From Agapanthus africanus (lineage: Eukaryota; Streptophyta; Magnoliopsida; Asparagales; Amaryllidaceae): 64,000 nucleotides of DNA. Below, in pieces: positions 13,313 through 23,735 of the stretch. The notes under the pieces were generated by a model, which saw nothing but the letters and a program-made list of their open reading frames with translations, searched no databases and had not been told where the DNA came from. The translations under genes were made by a program, and so were the position numbers. The stretch is taken from assembly GCA_030015575.1 (NCBI GenBank), contig JASDDO010000024.1, positions 219,872,996-219,936,995 on the forward strand, in the 5' to 3' direction. Each line of letters begins with the position of its first letter. Position 1 is the stretch's first letter.

Positions 13313-13843
13313 CCTGGCATGCGGGCGCATGGCGCCAGCGCCTCACGTGCCTGGCACACGGGCACTGGGGACAAGGCGCAAGCGGAAAATAGGGGGGCTC
13401 GGCCCCCATACTGGGAGTTGTACTCCTACTGACTTTTGGAGTTAAACTCCTTAAAAAAAAGATGTATTATTATTCTTTGTTTATTTTTTATGGAGTTAAA
13501 CTCCCAGAAACTTTGATTTGTGGAGTTAAACTCCAGGGAATCCTTGTAAATGCTTAAGGGGACCCTTTTCTTCTCTCCTGAGCCTTAGATCTTTCCCAAA
13601 ATGGGATCTTTGGAGATGGATCTCCTTCCTCCTCTTCTGTTGGCCGGATCTTGGAGAACAAGAGATGTGAGATTTTAAAAATCTCTCCTTTTTAAGATCT
13701 GATGGAAGATCCGGGCTCCTCTTTGTAGGTTTTGTGGTGAAAAACTATTTAATTTTGGAAAAGAAATAGTAAAACTCTTGATTTAATTGAAAAGAGGAAG
13801 AAGGCTTAGAACCTTGAGGAAGGAGAAGGAGGCACAAAAACCC
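13313..13843 (-). repeat. Fragment of LTR E left of element A
   Basis: Non-coding. It contains three GGAGTTAAACTCC-type palindromes (13437-13535). It ends in AACCC, which is the left TSD of element A (13839-13843). The same LTR resumes at 49075. Read on the minus strand across the two parts, it gives a TATA box (about 49127-49137) followed by a pyrimidine-rich leader here, as expected of an LTR U3-R-U5. Assigning it to one LTR is inference from context. Confidence 0.55.
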
Positions 13844-16800
13844 TGTTCCCCTCCGAACGGCGGCCTGGACTCGGAGGTCCGTGCCTGAGGTTCGGGGCAG
13901 ATGCTAATTGGTGTTATCCGTCTACCTCTCCGAAGATGCCAAGTTGATCCATGGCACCGTGTATCGGAGGCTTAGACGGATGCGGCCGATGTAGCAGACT
14001 TCGTCAGATTCCCCCTCGTGGAGGGGTTTTTGATTGTGGGGACGCTCTTCCCTGCAGGCGCAAGCCCCTGCAGTTAATTACGCTACCGCATCGCGGTAAC
14101 AACTTTCTCCTTCTCCAGCTGGTCACTTCGTGTCGTGGGTGTTTGTTTCGTGTTTTATTGCCCGTGGATTGTTTACGGAGACTGAGTTATGTCGTCGCCC
14201 GTAGGGCGTGGACTAGTCCAAATCCGTGTTTATCTTAGATTTGGGTTTGGGGATTTGGTTTGAGGATACGTCAGCCATACTTGAGGCTAAGATCAACTCA
14301 AACGTTTGTTAAGGATACGTTAGTCTAACGTTGAGACTAAGATCAACTTAACGGGATCGTTTAGATCCGACAAAAGAGCATTTGGGCTCTATTGTTCCAG
14401 TTTAGGGACATAGTGGTCCATCGTATGTGTGGCCGTCGGGACCCGTCACCTCTCTGACGACGTTGAAGGATTACAACGACGGATGTCAGAGGAGTTCAGA
14501 GATGTACCCTCGAGCCAGAGTTAATTGGGGGGATTCATAGTCTAGTCTGTTTGAAGGTTTAAGGATACGTTAGCCATCTTTGAGGCTAAGATCAACTTAA
14601 ACGGGACCGTTTAGATCCGACAAAAGAGCATACGGGGCTCTATTGTTCTAGTTTAAGGACATTGCGGTCCACGGGTAGTTTAAGGACATTGCGGTCCACG
14701 GGTAGTTTAAGGACATTGCGGTCCATTGTTAGTTTTAAGACATCTCGGTCAAGGTTAAGGACGTCATAGTCCATGGGTTTAAGGACTCCACAGTCCGGTA
14801 TGTGCTCTGGATGCTTCACACGGGTTCACTGCCGTGCTAGGCGAGGACCAGGCTCCGCTCTGGACGTTTTCCACGGGGTCAAAGAGTGACATTATCCGCG
14901 TTCCACGTAACCAGGAATTTTGCATTAGACATGGGTTTAAGGACCCCACAATCCATATCATGGATGGTCGTCGGGACCCGTCACCTCTTTGAAGACATTT
15001 AGAGATTACAATGCCAAGTATCAAAGGAGTGAAGAGATGTACCCTAGAACTGGAATGGCTTAAGTAGTCCTTGGCCTAATTCGGGATCAAGACCGATTAA
15101 TTATGTTATGAGCCCAGTTAATTATGAATTGAAGACTCATGGCCTAGCTTGGGCTAAGTCCTATCATGTCTGGGATATTGGCTTCTTGTTGGTCCATTGA
15201 AGGAGAGGCTTTGCCTCTATCCATTTAGCCAATTGGGCCAAAGCCTAGTGTTAAACACTACAGAGCAATCAGTGTTGAACACTGGGAATGAGGTTGACAA
15301 GTTAGTGTTTAACACTAAAAGATAATTAGTGTTAAACACCAGCAACAGGACTTTCAAATTAGTGTTAAACACTAAAACAGATCAGTATCAAGCATCGGCA
15401 ATAGAGCTCTCAAATTAGTGTTAATCACTAAGGTAATCAGTGTTGAACACTGTGAATAAAGTTCTTTGATTAGTGTTGAACACTAAGGCCCAACAGTGTT
15501 TTAACAATGGATTCGGGAGTTCCAACTTAGTGTTAAACACTAAAGCAAGAGGGGTCACGTGGCGACACGTGAGAGCGCCCTCCCTTCATTTGTTCTTCTG
15601 AGGAGATCGCATTTTCTTTCTTTGGAGCATCACGTGTCATCACGTGACGAATATCTAAATGAGGTATGTTAAAGCTTCTGCCAAGGGTCACGTGGGTCAC
15701 GTGAGGCGCTGCCTCAAAGGGCTTTCTGTAGATCTTTTGAGGGGTCACGTGGTGACACGTGACCCTGCCTCTATGTATGTTGTTTTGAGGATCTGTTAAT
15801 CTTTTTCTTAGGAATTAAATTCCTCGAGCTTTAAATTTCCGAGGAATTAAATTCCTACTTCCCTTTGAAGATTTATATTCTGAATAGAGTTAGACTCTGA
15901 ATTTTCTGTAGGAATTAAATTCCTCATACATATGAAGAACTAAATAGGGTTAGACCCTAATAAAAGCTTTTAAGGAATTAAATTCCCATTCTCTGTTAAA
16001 TTATGATCAAGGGAATTAAATCCCCGTTGTTCCAACAGAACTAGGTTCTTAATTAGGGTTAAACCCTGTTTCTTTTTGTTCTGAAGAAATTAAATTCCCA
16101 TAACACAGGGTCAAGCCCTACTTTTATCTTAAAGGAATTGAATTCCTATAGTTCTGTGAGAATTAAATTCTCATATCTCCATTCCCTCTCTATGTTTCGG
16201 ATCTGCATGGCAGGATCTCAACCCATTGAGAATTAAATTCTCAACCTAAAGGGGAGATGTGCACTTTGCAGATCCTCTATCAAAAAAAGAAGAAATATAT
16301 TCTTCTGTTTTATATATCAGAGTTAAACTCTGTTGAGAATTAAATTCTCCTTCTTTCAAAAAGCCTTCCCTTTCTTACCTAGGGTTTTCCTTTGCAGAAG
16401 CTCCAAATTCCTCAAAGTATCAAGGCCCTCTCTTTTTTCCTCCCTCTGCGTATATCCCTTTTTTTTTGTATCTCTTGGCTCCTATTTATAGGAGAAGCAG
16501 CCGAGTCACTTAGTTTTTGACGAATCTTCATTGAGAGATTTGATTTGCATCCATCATTCGTTTTTGACCTTTGGATTATTAGGTGAATTTTATTCACCAT
16601 TGGATTTCAAATCGAGGGATTCTCCTTTGTTATTTCTGTTAGATTTAAAGGGGAAATCTTTCCAAACTCGAGATTTTCCCATAGATAGATGATATTTAAT
16701 CACCTCTGAATCTTTAATTCGATCGGTTCCAGATAGTCACTTTCCTTTGGAAAGATTTGAATCTCCTTTAGCATTTAATTCTGTTGACAAAATGGGCTTT

Positions 16801-17195
16801 GAAAGCCGGTCACGTGTGGGCACGTGACCCCCTTGGAACGAGCCTTCCTCTTTCTTTTTGTTCTCTGTCTTCTGGTTGCTGCTCAGTCATCACGTGTCAA
16901 CACGTGACCATTGGTCACGTGCGAACACGTGATCCTTGTCTGGAGCCTCTTTCCTTGATTCAACTGGAGAACGAGTCTGCTGCTTTGATCGTCACGTGCC
17001 AACACGTGACCCTGGTCACGTGGGAGCATGTGACCTCTTCTGAGGCTTTTTCCTTGACTTGATCAGGGAACCAATGTGCCTTTTCCGCTGCTTTTGTATG
17101 TCATGTGTCAACACGTGACTGCTGGTCACGTGTAAGCACGTGGCCCCCTTCTGAAGCTTTTCCCATAAGCTTTTCTGATTTTAGATCAGGAAACA
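13844..17195 (-). repeat. 3' LTR of element A
   Basis: On the plus strand it starts TGTTCCCCTCC and ends AGGAAACA. The TATA box lies in CCTATTTATAGG near 16488-16499 and would drive minus-strand transcription. The LTR is packed with short hairpins: GGAC-N6-GTCC units, a 27-bp tandem repeat (three copies, 14650-14730), AGTGTTAAACACT-type palindromes (15246-15545), eleven paired CACGTG sites and AATTAAATT-centred palindromes (15800-16350). One AB unit of the array at 30317 lies at about 14812-14930. Confidence 0.95.
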
Positions 17196-17208
17196 AATGC
17201 CCCCACAG
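17196..17208 (-). promoter_or_regulatory. Polypurine tract of element A
   Basis: On the minus strand the sequence CTGTGGGGGCATT runs directly into the TGTTTCC start of the 3' LTR. It is G-rich and in the place where the plus-strand primer should be. Confidence 0.75.
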
Positions 17209-18124
17209 CGTTGTTCTCACGTGTCTGCACGTGAGTGCAACGCTGTCACCTTTGTGACCGTTGGATTCCTTTAGGGATTTGGGGAGATGAAACGTTTCCA
17301 TTGCCTTCTACAAATACCACTGTCTCTTCAGAAGGGCCTTCACTTTGCTCATCTTCTTCTTCTTTTGAGAACTTTTTCTGAGAATTTAATTCTCGTTTCC
17401 AGAGCTTAGTTCTCTGCCTCAGACATTTTCCAGAGTTTAACTCTGTTGACGGATCCCTTTTCCTCAGGTAATGTTTTTGGACAAACGATGGACCTTCACA
17501 TTCCTCTGGATTTTAAATCCAAAACAAGGGTTTTTACCCTTTTTTCTTCATGTTTTTCCATAAGAACAGGAAACCGCTTAACCTTCAGACTGTAGATCTC
17601 TTAGGGTTTAGATGATCCTTGGGGAAATGATGATGGCGTTTCCACCCCATGGAATTTAATTCCATCAAAAATATTTCTGGGAATTTAATTCCCTTTTCTT
17701 AATAAGGAATTTAATTCCAATGAAGAACTCAGTTTCTTCACACGGAGGCTTCCTGGGGTCTCTTGGCCCTAGGTTGTTCTTCCTGCAATTAATGCAATGG
17801 GGCTTTGTAATGATGTCTTTTTGTGGGAATTTAATTCCTTTGATTTTGTTGGATTCATTGTAGATCCCGAGACAGATCCTGTTGGGGGGGATGTGCATGG
17901 TCATCATTCTTTATTGAATGAGGATATTCCCTTTGTTTTATTGTAATGATTTGGCCTCATTATTAATGAGCCATCATCCGGATTCTGTGGGGCCCATATG
18001 TTTTGTAGCCAATGGTCCCAGAAAACTCTGCTGTTGCTTTCTTTAACTAGTCCTCATGTTCATGCATGAATATATATCGCTGACTTTTCTTTTAACGGTC
18101 CTCCTTTATTGGATTTCAGGTGCG
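17209..18124 (+). promoter_or_regulatory. Promoter, leader exon and leader intron of the antisense gene of element A
   Basis: A TATA-like CTACAAATACC lies at 17308-17318, followed by a CT-rich leader. A splice donor (CAG then GTAATG, 17465-17473) and an acceptor (GGATTTCAG, ending 18119) would remove a 652-bp leader intron and bring the ATG at 18125 close to the leader. A paired CACGTG site lies at 17218-17237, about 70 bp upstream of the TATA-like box. The leader and intron hold palindromes such as CAGAGTTTAACTCTG and ATGGAATTTAATTCCAT, the same class as in the LTR but in opposite strand orientation. The promoter and splice calls are by eye. Confidence 0.5.
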
Positions 18125-18926
18125 ATGGCTTCTGTTCCACGCTTTCCTTTTTCTCGCTCGGAGGCGGCTTTTCCTTAGTCACCATCTGATGAGGAAGCGA
18201 TGGCGATGATTCGGGCCCATGACCCGAACTGCACCAACCTTCTTCAATGGGGATCTTGGTATAGTCAAATTATTCAGGGTCGCCGGAGTTTTCTTTGCGC
18301 GGTGCCAACGGAGCCCACTTTCCCCTTTTTACCGATGGATCCTCCAAGGACAGCTTTTGCTGTGGAAATGCCCAACTGGACTCCAACGGGGAGGCTGGAG
18401 CCTTCGACGACCGGCATTCCGAACCATCCGATCCCGGCCATAGACATCTTGGGACGGCGTATTTGCCAGGGTGAGGCCCACCCGTGGGGGCAAATTTATA
18501 AGATAGGGCTCACTCCTAGGCATCCTATAGGCTACCTTCTCTGGGCTCGCTATATCCTTTCTGCCCATCGGGCGCGGTTGCAGAAAGTCGGGCTTTACCA
18601 GGCCATATACGCGTCACTATTCCATTACAAGTCCCCGCATGTCTGGTGGGTCAAGGCGTTTTTGAACCAGTGGAATCTTCCCACTAATACTTTCATTCTG
18701 GGAGATCGCGAGGTTTCGATTTCTCTGGCCGAATTTTATGATATCTCGGGGTTGCCGATAAGGGGTAATCTGTATGAGGAGTTGTTGCCTCCTGACGAGT
18801 ACGTTTTTGAATCCGAGCCCGCCCCAGTTGACGGCCTGTCTGCTGAGAATGCTGTTCGCCACAAGCGCCCCAGTTTAATTAAGGCCCTAGGCATCTTCGA
18901 CCGATTATTCACCGAGTCCGAGGAAA
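18125..18926 (+). pseudogene. Antisense gene of element A, first coding part (plant mobile domain), cut by element B
   Basis: The ATG at 18125 follows the leader-intron acceptor. One in-frame TAG at 18176-18178 interrupts after 17 codons; the next 242 codons are open. The protein shows features of the plant mobile domain (aminotransferase-like, PMD): a HVWWVKAFLNQW segment, then a stretch with EVSISLAEFYDISGLPI, the usual position of the PMD 'SLxE...LTGLP' block. In host PMD proteins the domain is linked to transposon silencing, but its role inside retroelements is unknown. The frame leaves the window of homology exactly at the element B boundary and resumes in phase at 26148. The strand is opposite to gag-pol. 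Confidence 0.8.
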
Positions 18927-20327
18927 TTTGATTGGAGTGATTTAGCGTGCTTGCGCTTTTAAAAGATAGATCAAAAATATTTGTAACCGCAATCAAGAAC
19001 GGCGTCGCTTTGCAGCTAGCCGGTGAGTACGGGTCGGTCCACAGGGATGTTGTGAATTTCCTAATCGCGCTAACGAGTTAATTCCGAAGGGTGTTCGGAT
19101 TGATTATTAAATCTAAAAATTGAAGTTGTATGATACTAGGATTAGAAACTTGCTAGGATTAGGTTTAGGGAAAATTTGGTAAATAAAGATCTACATCTCT
19201 TTCCATTGCCTTTAATTAAAGATATCATATTGGTGTTATGGTAAATCTTAACAAAGGGGATTAGGATGATTGGGAAGATTGATTCTTCCTCTAGATCCTT
19301 ATCCTTCCTTTCTTAATCTTTACCCTAACCTCCATGGAAAACCTTAGAATCCGGGCCTTTAGACTACGGAATCACCGTTACCTCGAGGGTAGAGTGCCGT
19401 AGGGAGCGGAATAAGAAGGTATGCATGGAGTTCTAATTTTCATAAAAGATTGGCAAAGAAAAGAGATGAGAGATTTTCATCTCTCAAATCCTTTCCTATT
19501 CCTAACCCTAACAAGCGAGGAAACTACTCGCTCATTAAGGAATTGAAGAACATTTATCTAGGGCAGAGAATAAAAATTACCTAGGGCAACAATTGAAATC
19601 TAAACTAGAGCAAGGAATTAAATCTACTTACAGATGCATCTCTCCAATCATCAACGTAGGGTTGTCAGATCTGAATTCATGAATTGAAAAGAAACACCGA
19701 TGCTCTCCAAAAGAATTCTAAAATTTATTAATGAAGGGAGGCATAAAGTTTACAATGAATTAGAGTCCCTATTTATAGAAGATAGGAAACCCTAGGGTTA
19801 CAATGACTTGCATGTTTGCATTTACAAAAATAGCCCTCTAGGAAGACCGGTCAACAAAGCCACTGAATTTTGGTAAAAAATAATTCTCTTTTTGTCTTCT
19901 TCTGGCCGCGGAACCGCGGCAATGGTGGGCTTGGGCCGCGGTTCCGCGGCCCTTTAGTTGGCTCACATGCTGAAATTTCAGGGTTTTGTTCTTTGTCCTT
20001 TTTGGCTTCTGGTTCTTTGGTTCTTTTACAAATTGGGCTTCTACATTAGCTCCAGATCTTCAGTGAATAATTATGGTGAACTTTAACCGTTGCTTTGTGT
20101 TGACGTCTTGAACCTTGCTTTGTGAACTGTTTCTTATGTAGGCTTGATCAAGATCTTCTGTTCATTGGTTAAAATTCACTTTTTCATCATCTTTACCTCG
20201 TTTTCACTGTTTTCTGTCCAAGAACCTGTAACCTGTAACATGTAGCAGACATGCGTCAAAAGCACCTGTTTTCATTGTAAAATGCATAAGAATGGAGAAT
20301 ATAAAATACAATATTATGGTGTGAACA
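18927..20327 (-). repeat. 3' LTR of element B
   Basis: The plus strand reads TTTGATTGGAG to GGTGTGAACA; termini with TG and CA are at 18929 and 20327. A TATA box (minus strand, 19770-19777) reads leftward. Two 16-bp near-perfect palindromes centred on CCGCGG, reverse complements of each other, lie at about 19904-19951. Confidence 0.9.
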
Positions 20328-20366
20328 AATACCCCCAAACTTATCTTTTGCTTGTCCTCGAGCAAA
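20328..20366 (-). promoter_or_regulatory. Polypurine tract of element B with adjoining hairpin
   Basis: On the minus strand AAGTTTGGGGGTATT runs straight into the 3' LTR start. Four bases upstream (20347-20366) is an 8-bp stem with one G-T pair, arms TTTGCTTG and CGAGCAAA on the plus strand around loop TCCT. Confidence 0.75.
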
Positions 20367-21598
20367 CTTATTGTTTTATTCTCTACAAAAAACTAACCGC
20401 ACTTTCGCAGGGAAACGCGATTGCACTGAGCTCGTGCAACAAGCCGTTAAACCTCTAGGTGTCCCTAGTAGGAGGAGTGTTGTCTCCTGAGGGTTTTCAG
20501 CGGATTACACCCACAAAATCCTATCAATTTGGCCTTTCGACTTTTGTTCTCCAATTAGGTTTTCTAACAAGGAATTCTATTATCTTTTGACTCGCAAATT
20601 ATCCACCCATATTCTTCACACTTCCTCATCATCTAACTTAAGATTATATATGTTATGCAGACTTACTTAGCTTTCAGCATCTCTTAAGTTTTCCCTCTAG
20701 AGTTCCATCTCCACTTAGGACTTTCTATCAACTCTATTAAAGACACAAGTTCTATTCTTCATTCCTTTCTCTTATCTAAACTCTAATCACATATCCCCAC
20801 GTGTGTGTAAATATCACCCCTACACTTGGAAATTCAAATCAAGCAATCGTACTCCCGTCCATTGTCCAAAGCACTTGTGAATTTTCGCTTTCACATCCTT
20901 CATGCGACTGTTAATACTTCTTGAGATACCAACAACCGATTACAAGATGCGTTAGCGTTTTAAAGCGTACTTCCTAGTTTTGCAACACCCAAGACTTTTA
21001 GCAGTGGCTCCCAAACCAGTTGGTCTAAGGCACTAGGTGAAGAAGCACCCTCGCTAAATATTTTTCTATTTTTACAGCCTTAAGTAATCACAAAAACCAG
21101 TGTCCATTTTTCACCCTTTTTTTTCCATTGTGCTAAGGACTTTAGACAAGAGTATTTCAAGGTCTCTTCTACTAATCCAAGTTTCAAGGTGCGTGTTTGT
21201 GCATTTTGTAGGGTACATGTTTTCAGAATCTAGACTTAAGCTAGGAACTATTTTTCAAACTTATACTCTAATAAAAGTTTTAATACTTTTCCTTCGTCTC
21301 GACTTAGCCCAAGAAGTGAACCCAAAATTTGCCTATTTCCAAATAAACTACAAGGCATATACTTTCTACCGTTAAACTCTAAGGAGGGTTATTTTTAGGG
21401 TTTTTAATTTACTAAGTCTAAGATCTAGTTGTTCCTAGCCAGTTGACCTATTTGTCAAACTCTAGTCAATTAGCCAAAATTGAATACATTAATTTTTATA
21501 ATTTTTCAAATTTTTCAAATTTTTATGGGTTTTCAAATAAGTATGCAAATGCAAAAATATGTACAAATGAATGCGAAGGAAGAAGACGTACCGAGCAT
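20367..21598. other. Internal non-coding part of element B
   Basis: AT-rich, no coding sequence recognised. Short open frames on both strands have no recognisable domains. It separates the functional polypurine tract from two further tract-like copies. Confidence 0.5.
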
Positions 21599-21802
21599 AC
21601 CCCCAAACTTGAACTTGACAGTGTCCTCACTGTCATGCTAAACCAAGAGGGTCAAAATACCGGCACTCCCCTGTTTATTATTTTTTTTATTTTTAATGTT
21701 TTGAAAAAAAAAATTTATTATTATTTAGAAAAAGAAAGCAAAAATATATATATACATATATACAAAGGTTCCCCCCAAACTTAAGCTTGGCCTTACACAA
21801 GC
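21599..21802 (-). repeat. Two extra polypurine-tract-like modules of element B
   Basis: Minus-strand AAGTTTGGGGG recurs at 21599-21610 and 21771-21782. The first has an adjoining perfect 8-bp hairpin (21616-21635; plus-strand arms TGACAGTG and CACTGTCA, loop TCCT). The second has only weaker 5-bp stems (21785-21805). They look like relics of earlier 3' ends or duplicated priming modules. Confidence 0.65.
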
Positions 21803-23735
21803 CAAAGGTTAGCACCAACCATTCAAAAATTCTATCGTGATAATGGTAGAGTTGGTGAAAGAATGGAGTGGAAAGAAAAGAAATGAGAAGCACACGGGAC
21901 CGTGTGGAGATAAAGGGATAATATGGTCTCAGTGGAGGAGAATGGCGGAGGGGAAGAAGAAATGGTAGGGGTTCTATTTCTTCGAGTGGAGGTTGATTAA
22001 TCACAAAATCCATATCATTTAAGAATGCGAGTTCGTCGGCGAAAATATCTTCGAAACTTTCCTCGAAGGTCCAATTGAAAATTATCGAACTCAAAATGTC
22101 GGATTGTGATTCATCAACACTCGATATCATTAAAGGAAGATTAGAAGAACCAAAGAAAGTGGGAATACGAATTTGAGGGTGTGGATGGAGCGTATAGATT
22201 AGCACAATTTGTAATGACCGATGTGTAAAAAGCGATTGTGCTAATCTATCAACCCGCGAAAAAATGAGATTAAATCCCTCAAGAGTCGTGAGCAAACATG
22301 GGTACGTCGAACTAGGTATTGGAGATGAAAGCGTATCGGTCATTTGTTCGGTCGGAACAATGGGAGAGACGAAAGGAAGTGAGTGAGGAAGGGTATCAGT
22401 TAAGGATTTAGGAGGGTGTATTGGAAAATTCGACACATCAAACGAAAATGGTTCAACCTCAATATTATCCTCAGTACTATCCTCATAACTCTCCTCAATA
22501 TTTTCCTTAAAAATTTGCTTATCCATTCCAATATCATCAAAATCAAGACGCATATGAGATTCGGGAGAAACATTTAATAACTCGGGATGATGATTTGAAC
22601 ATAAAATTTCAATTAAATCGACAGGTTCATCATCCGAAATATTCCCGGCGTCTATATCCTCAATCAAGTGAAAGTCAATTTCTTTAGACACCTCCTCAAA
22701 AGCATGGATGTTTATCAATGTAGGTTCTAGAGTGGAAGTGTAAAGGTCGAAAGGATTAGGTGCGGTTTCACTCGAAAGGGGTTCTTCAAAATCTGGCAAA
22801 TCAAACACTACAAAATCACACAACTCATTTTTATTTTCATCTGGTGAATCATTTGGGACAATCGATGGAAAACTGGAGTTGTGGGCTTCAATTGGGTACG
22901 GGTAGGTTTGATTTGAAAATCCTCTCTCATTCTCACTCTGTCCAACTGCCGCCTCATACATTGAAAAATTTGGAGCTAGCGGGAAACTAGCTACCGGTTC
23001 AGCAGGTTGCATAAGGGCGGCCACGGACGCTTCCACATTCCTAACCATTTTATTTGTTGCTGCGATATACGCCTCCGACGCCTCTTCCAAACTAGACTTA
23101 GGTGGTGAGGGGGTTTCAGTAAAAGATTCGAAATTGTTTGGATATGTGAAACTCCCTAATGGCTGTGTAGAAGGAGTGTCTAGTGAAGGTGGAAAGGTCG
23201 GGTAGGACTGGTAGGAAGTGGGTGATTGGACTGGGGTAGGGTCAACATGTGGATAAAAAGGTGAATAGTCTTGTTGATCCCTAGAACTAGATGAGTGGAG
23301 AGGGGTGAAAGATCGGCTACGAGATTGAGCAATATGCTCAGCAATGGACATCGGCCTAGGAGTGACAGAAGGACTTAAAGAAGTGGTGTCATATGTAGGT
23401 GGTGAAGGTTGACTTGGTTGACACAAAGTGGGTTGAAAAGTCAAACTATTTCTCCTAGACTCCTCTATGTGATCTTTCAAAGATTTTCTAGAACTAGGTG
23501 TGTGGAGAGGGGTGAAAGATCGGCTACGAGATTGAGCGATATGCTCAGCAATGGACATCGGCCTAGGAGTGACAGAAGGACTTGGAAAAGTGGTGTCAAC
23601 ATATGTAGGTGGTAAAGGTTGACTTAGTTGACACAAAGTGGGTTGAAAAGTCAAACTGTTTCCCCTAGACGCCTCTATCTGATCTTTTAAAGATATTTTA
23701 GGCAAGGAAGGATCGTCTTTAAATTGACTGAACAA
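21693..23735 (-). CDS. Uncharacterised 680-codon open frame of element B
   Basis: The frame runs from 23735 to 21693 and has no ATG at its opening; the first ATG is at 23558 (MSIAEHIAQSR). I do not recognise any retroelement enzyme or capsid domain. The N-terminal part is a tandem duplication of about 66 residues (23290-23700) rich in Ser and Pro. Inside it a short motif of the type S-x-x-[DE]-x-I-x-x-SR-x-x-S recurs four times. The middle is strongly acidic (many Asp/Glu around IEDID and DDEPVDLIEI). The C-terminal 40 residues run through the polypurine-tract-like module and are hydrophobic, so they are probably not functional coding. It may be a remnant accessory protein or spurious read-through; the length is unusual for chance. 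Confidence 0.45.
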   Translation of the reverse strand: MFSQFKDDPSLPKISLKDQIEASRGNSLTFQPTLCQLSQPLPPTYVDTTFPSPSVTPRPMSIAEHIAQSRSRSFTPLHTPSSRKSLKDHIEESRRNSLTFQPTLCQPSQPSPPTYDTTSLSPSVTPRPMSIAEHIAQSRSRSFTPLHSSSSRDQQDYSPFYPHVDPTPVQSPTSYQSYPTFPPSLDTPSTQPLGSFTYPNNFESFTETPSPPKSSLEEASEAYIAATNKMVRNVEASVAALMQPAEPVASFPLAPNFSMYEAAVGQSENERGFSNQTYPYPIEAHNSSFPSIVPNDSPDENKNELCDFVVFDLPDFEEPLSSETAPNPFDLYTSTLEPTLINIHAFEEVSKEIDFHLIEDIDAGNISDDEPVDLIEILCSNHHPELLNVSPESHMRLDFDDIGMDKQIFKENIEESYEDSTEDNIEVEPFSFDVSNFPIHPPKSLTDTLPHSLPFVSPIVPTEQMTDTLSSPIPSSTYPCLLTTLEGFNLIFSRVDRLAQSLFTHRSLQIVLIYTLHPHPQIRIPTFFGSSNLPLMISSVDESQSDILSSIIFNWTFEESFEDIFADELAFLNDMDFVINQPPLEEIEPLPFLLPLRHSPPLRPYYPFISTRSRVLLISFLSTPFFHQLYHYHDRIFEWLVLTFGLCKAKLKFGGNLCIYVYIYFCFLFLNNNKFFFSKH

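Noticed and set aside
12360..13432. Open frames in the solo LTR
   Set aside because: They run through palindromes and paired CACGTG repeats, with low-complexity hydrophobic translations and no domain.
15246..16350. microRNA precursors
   Set aside because: Stems are 5-8 bp with very short loops, far below the stem length of plant pre-miRNAs.
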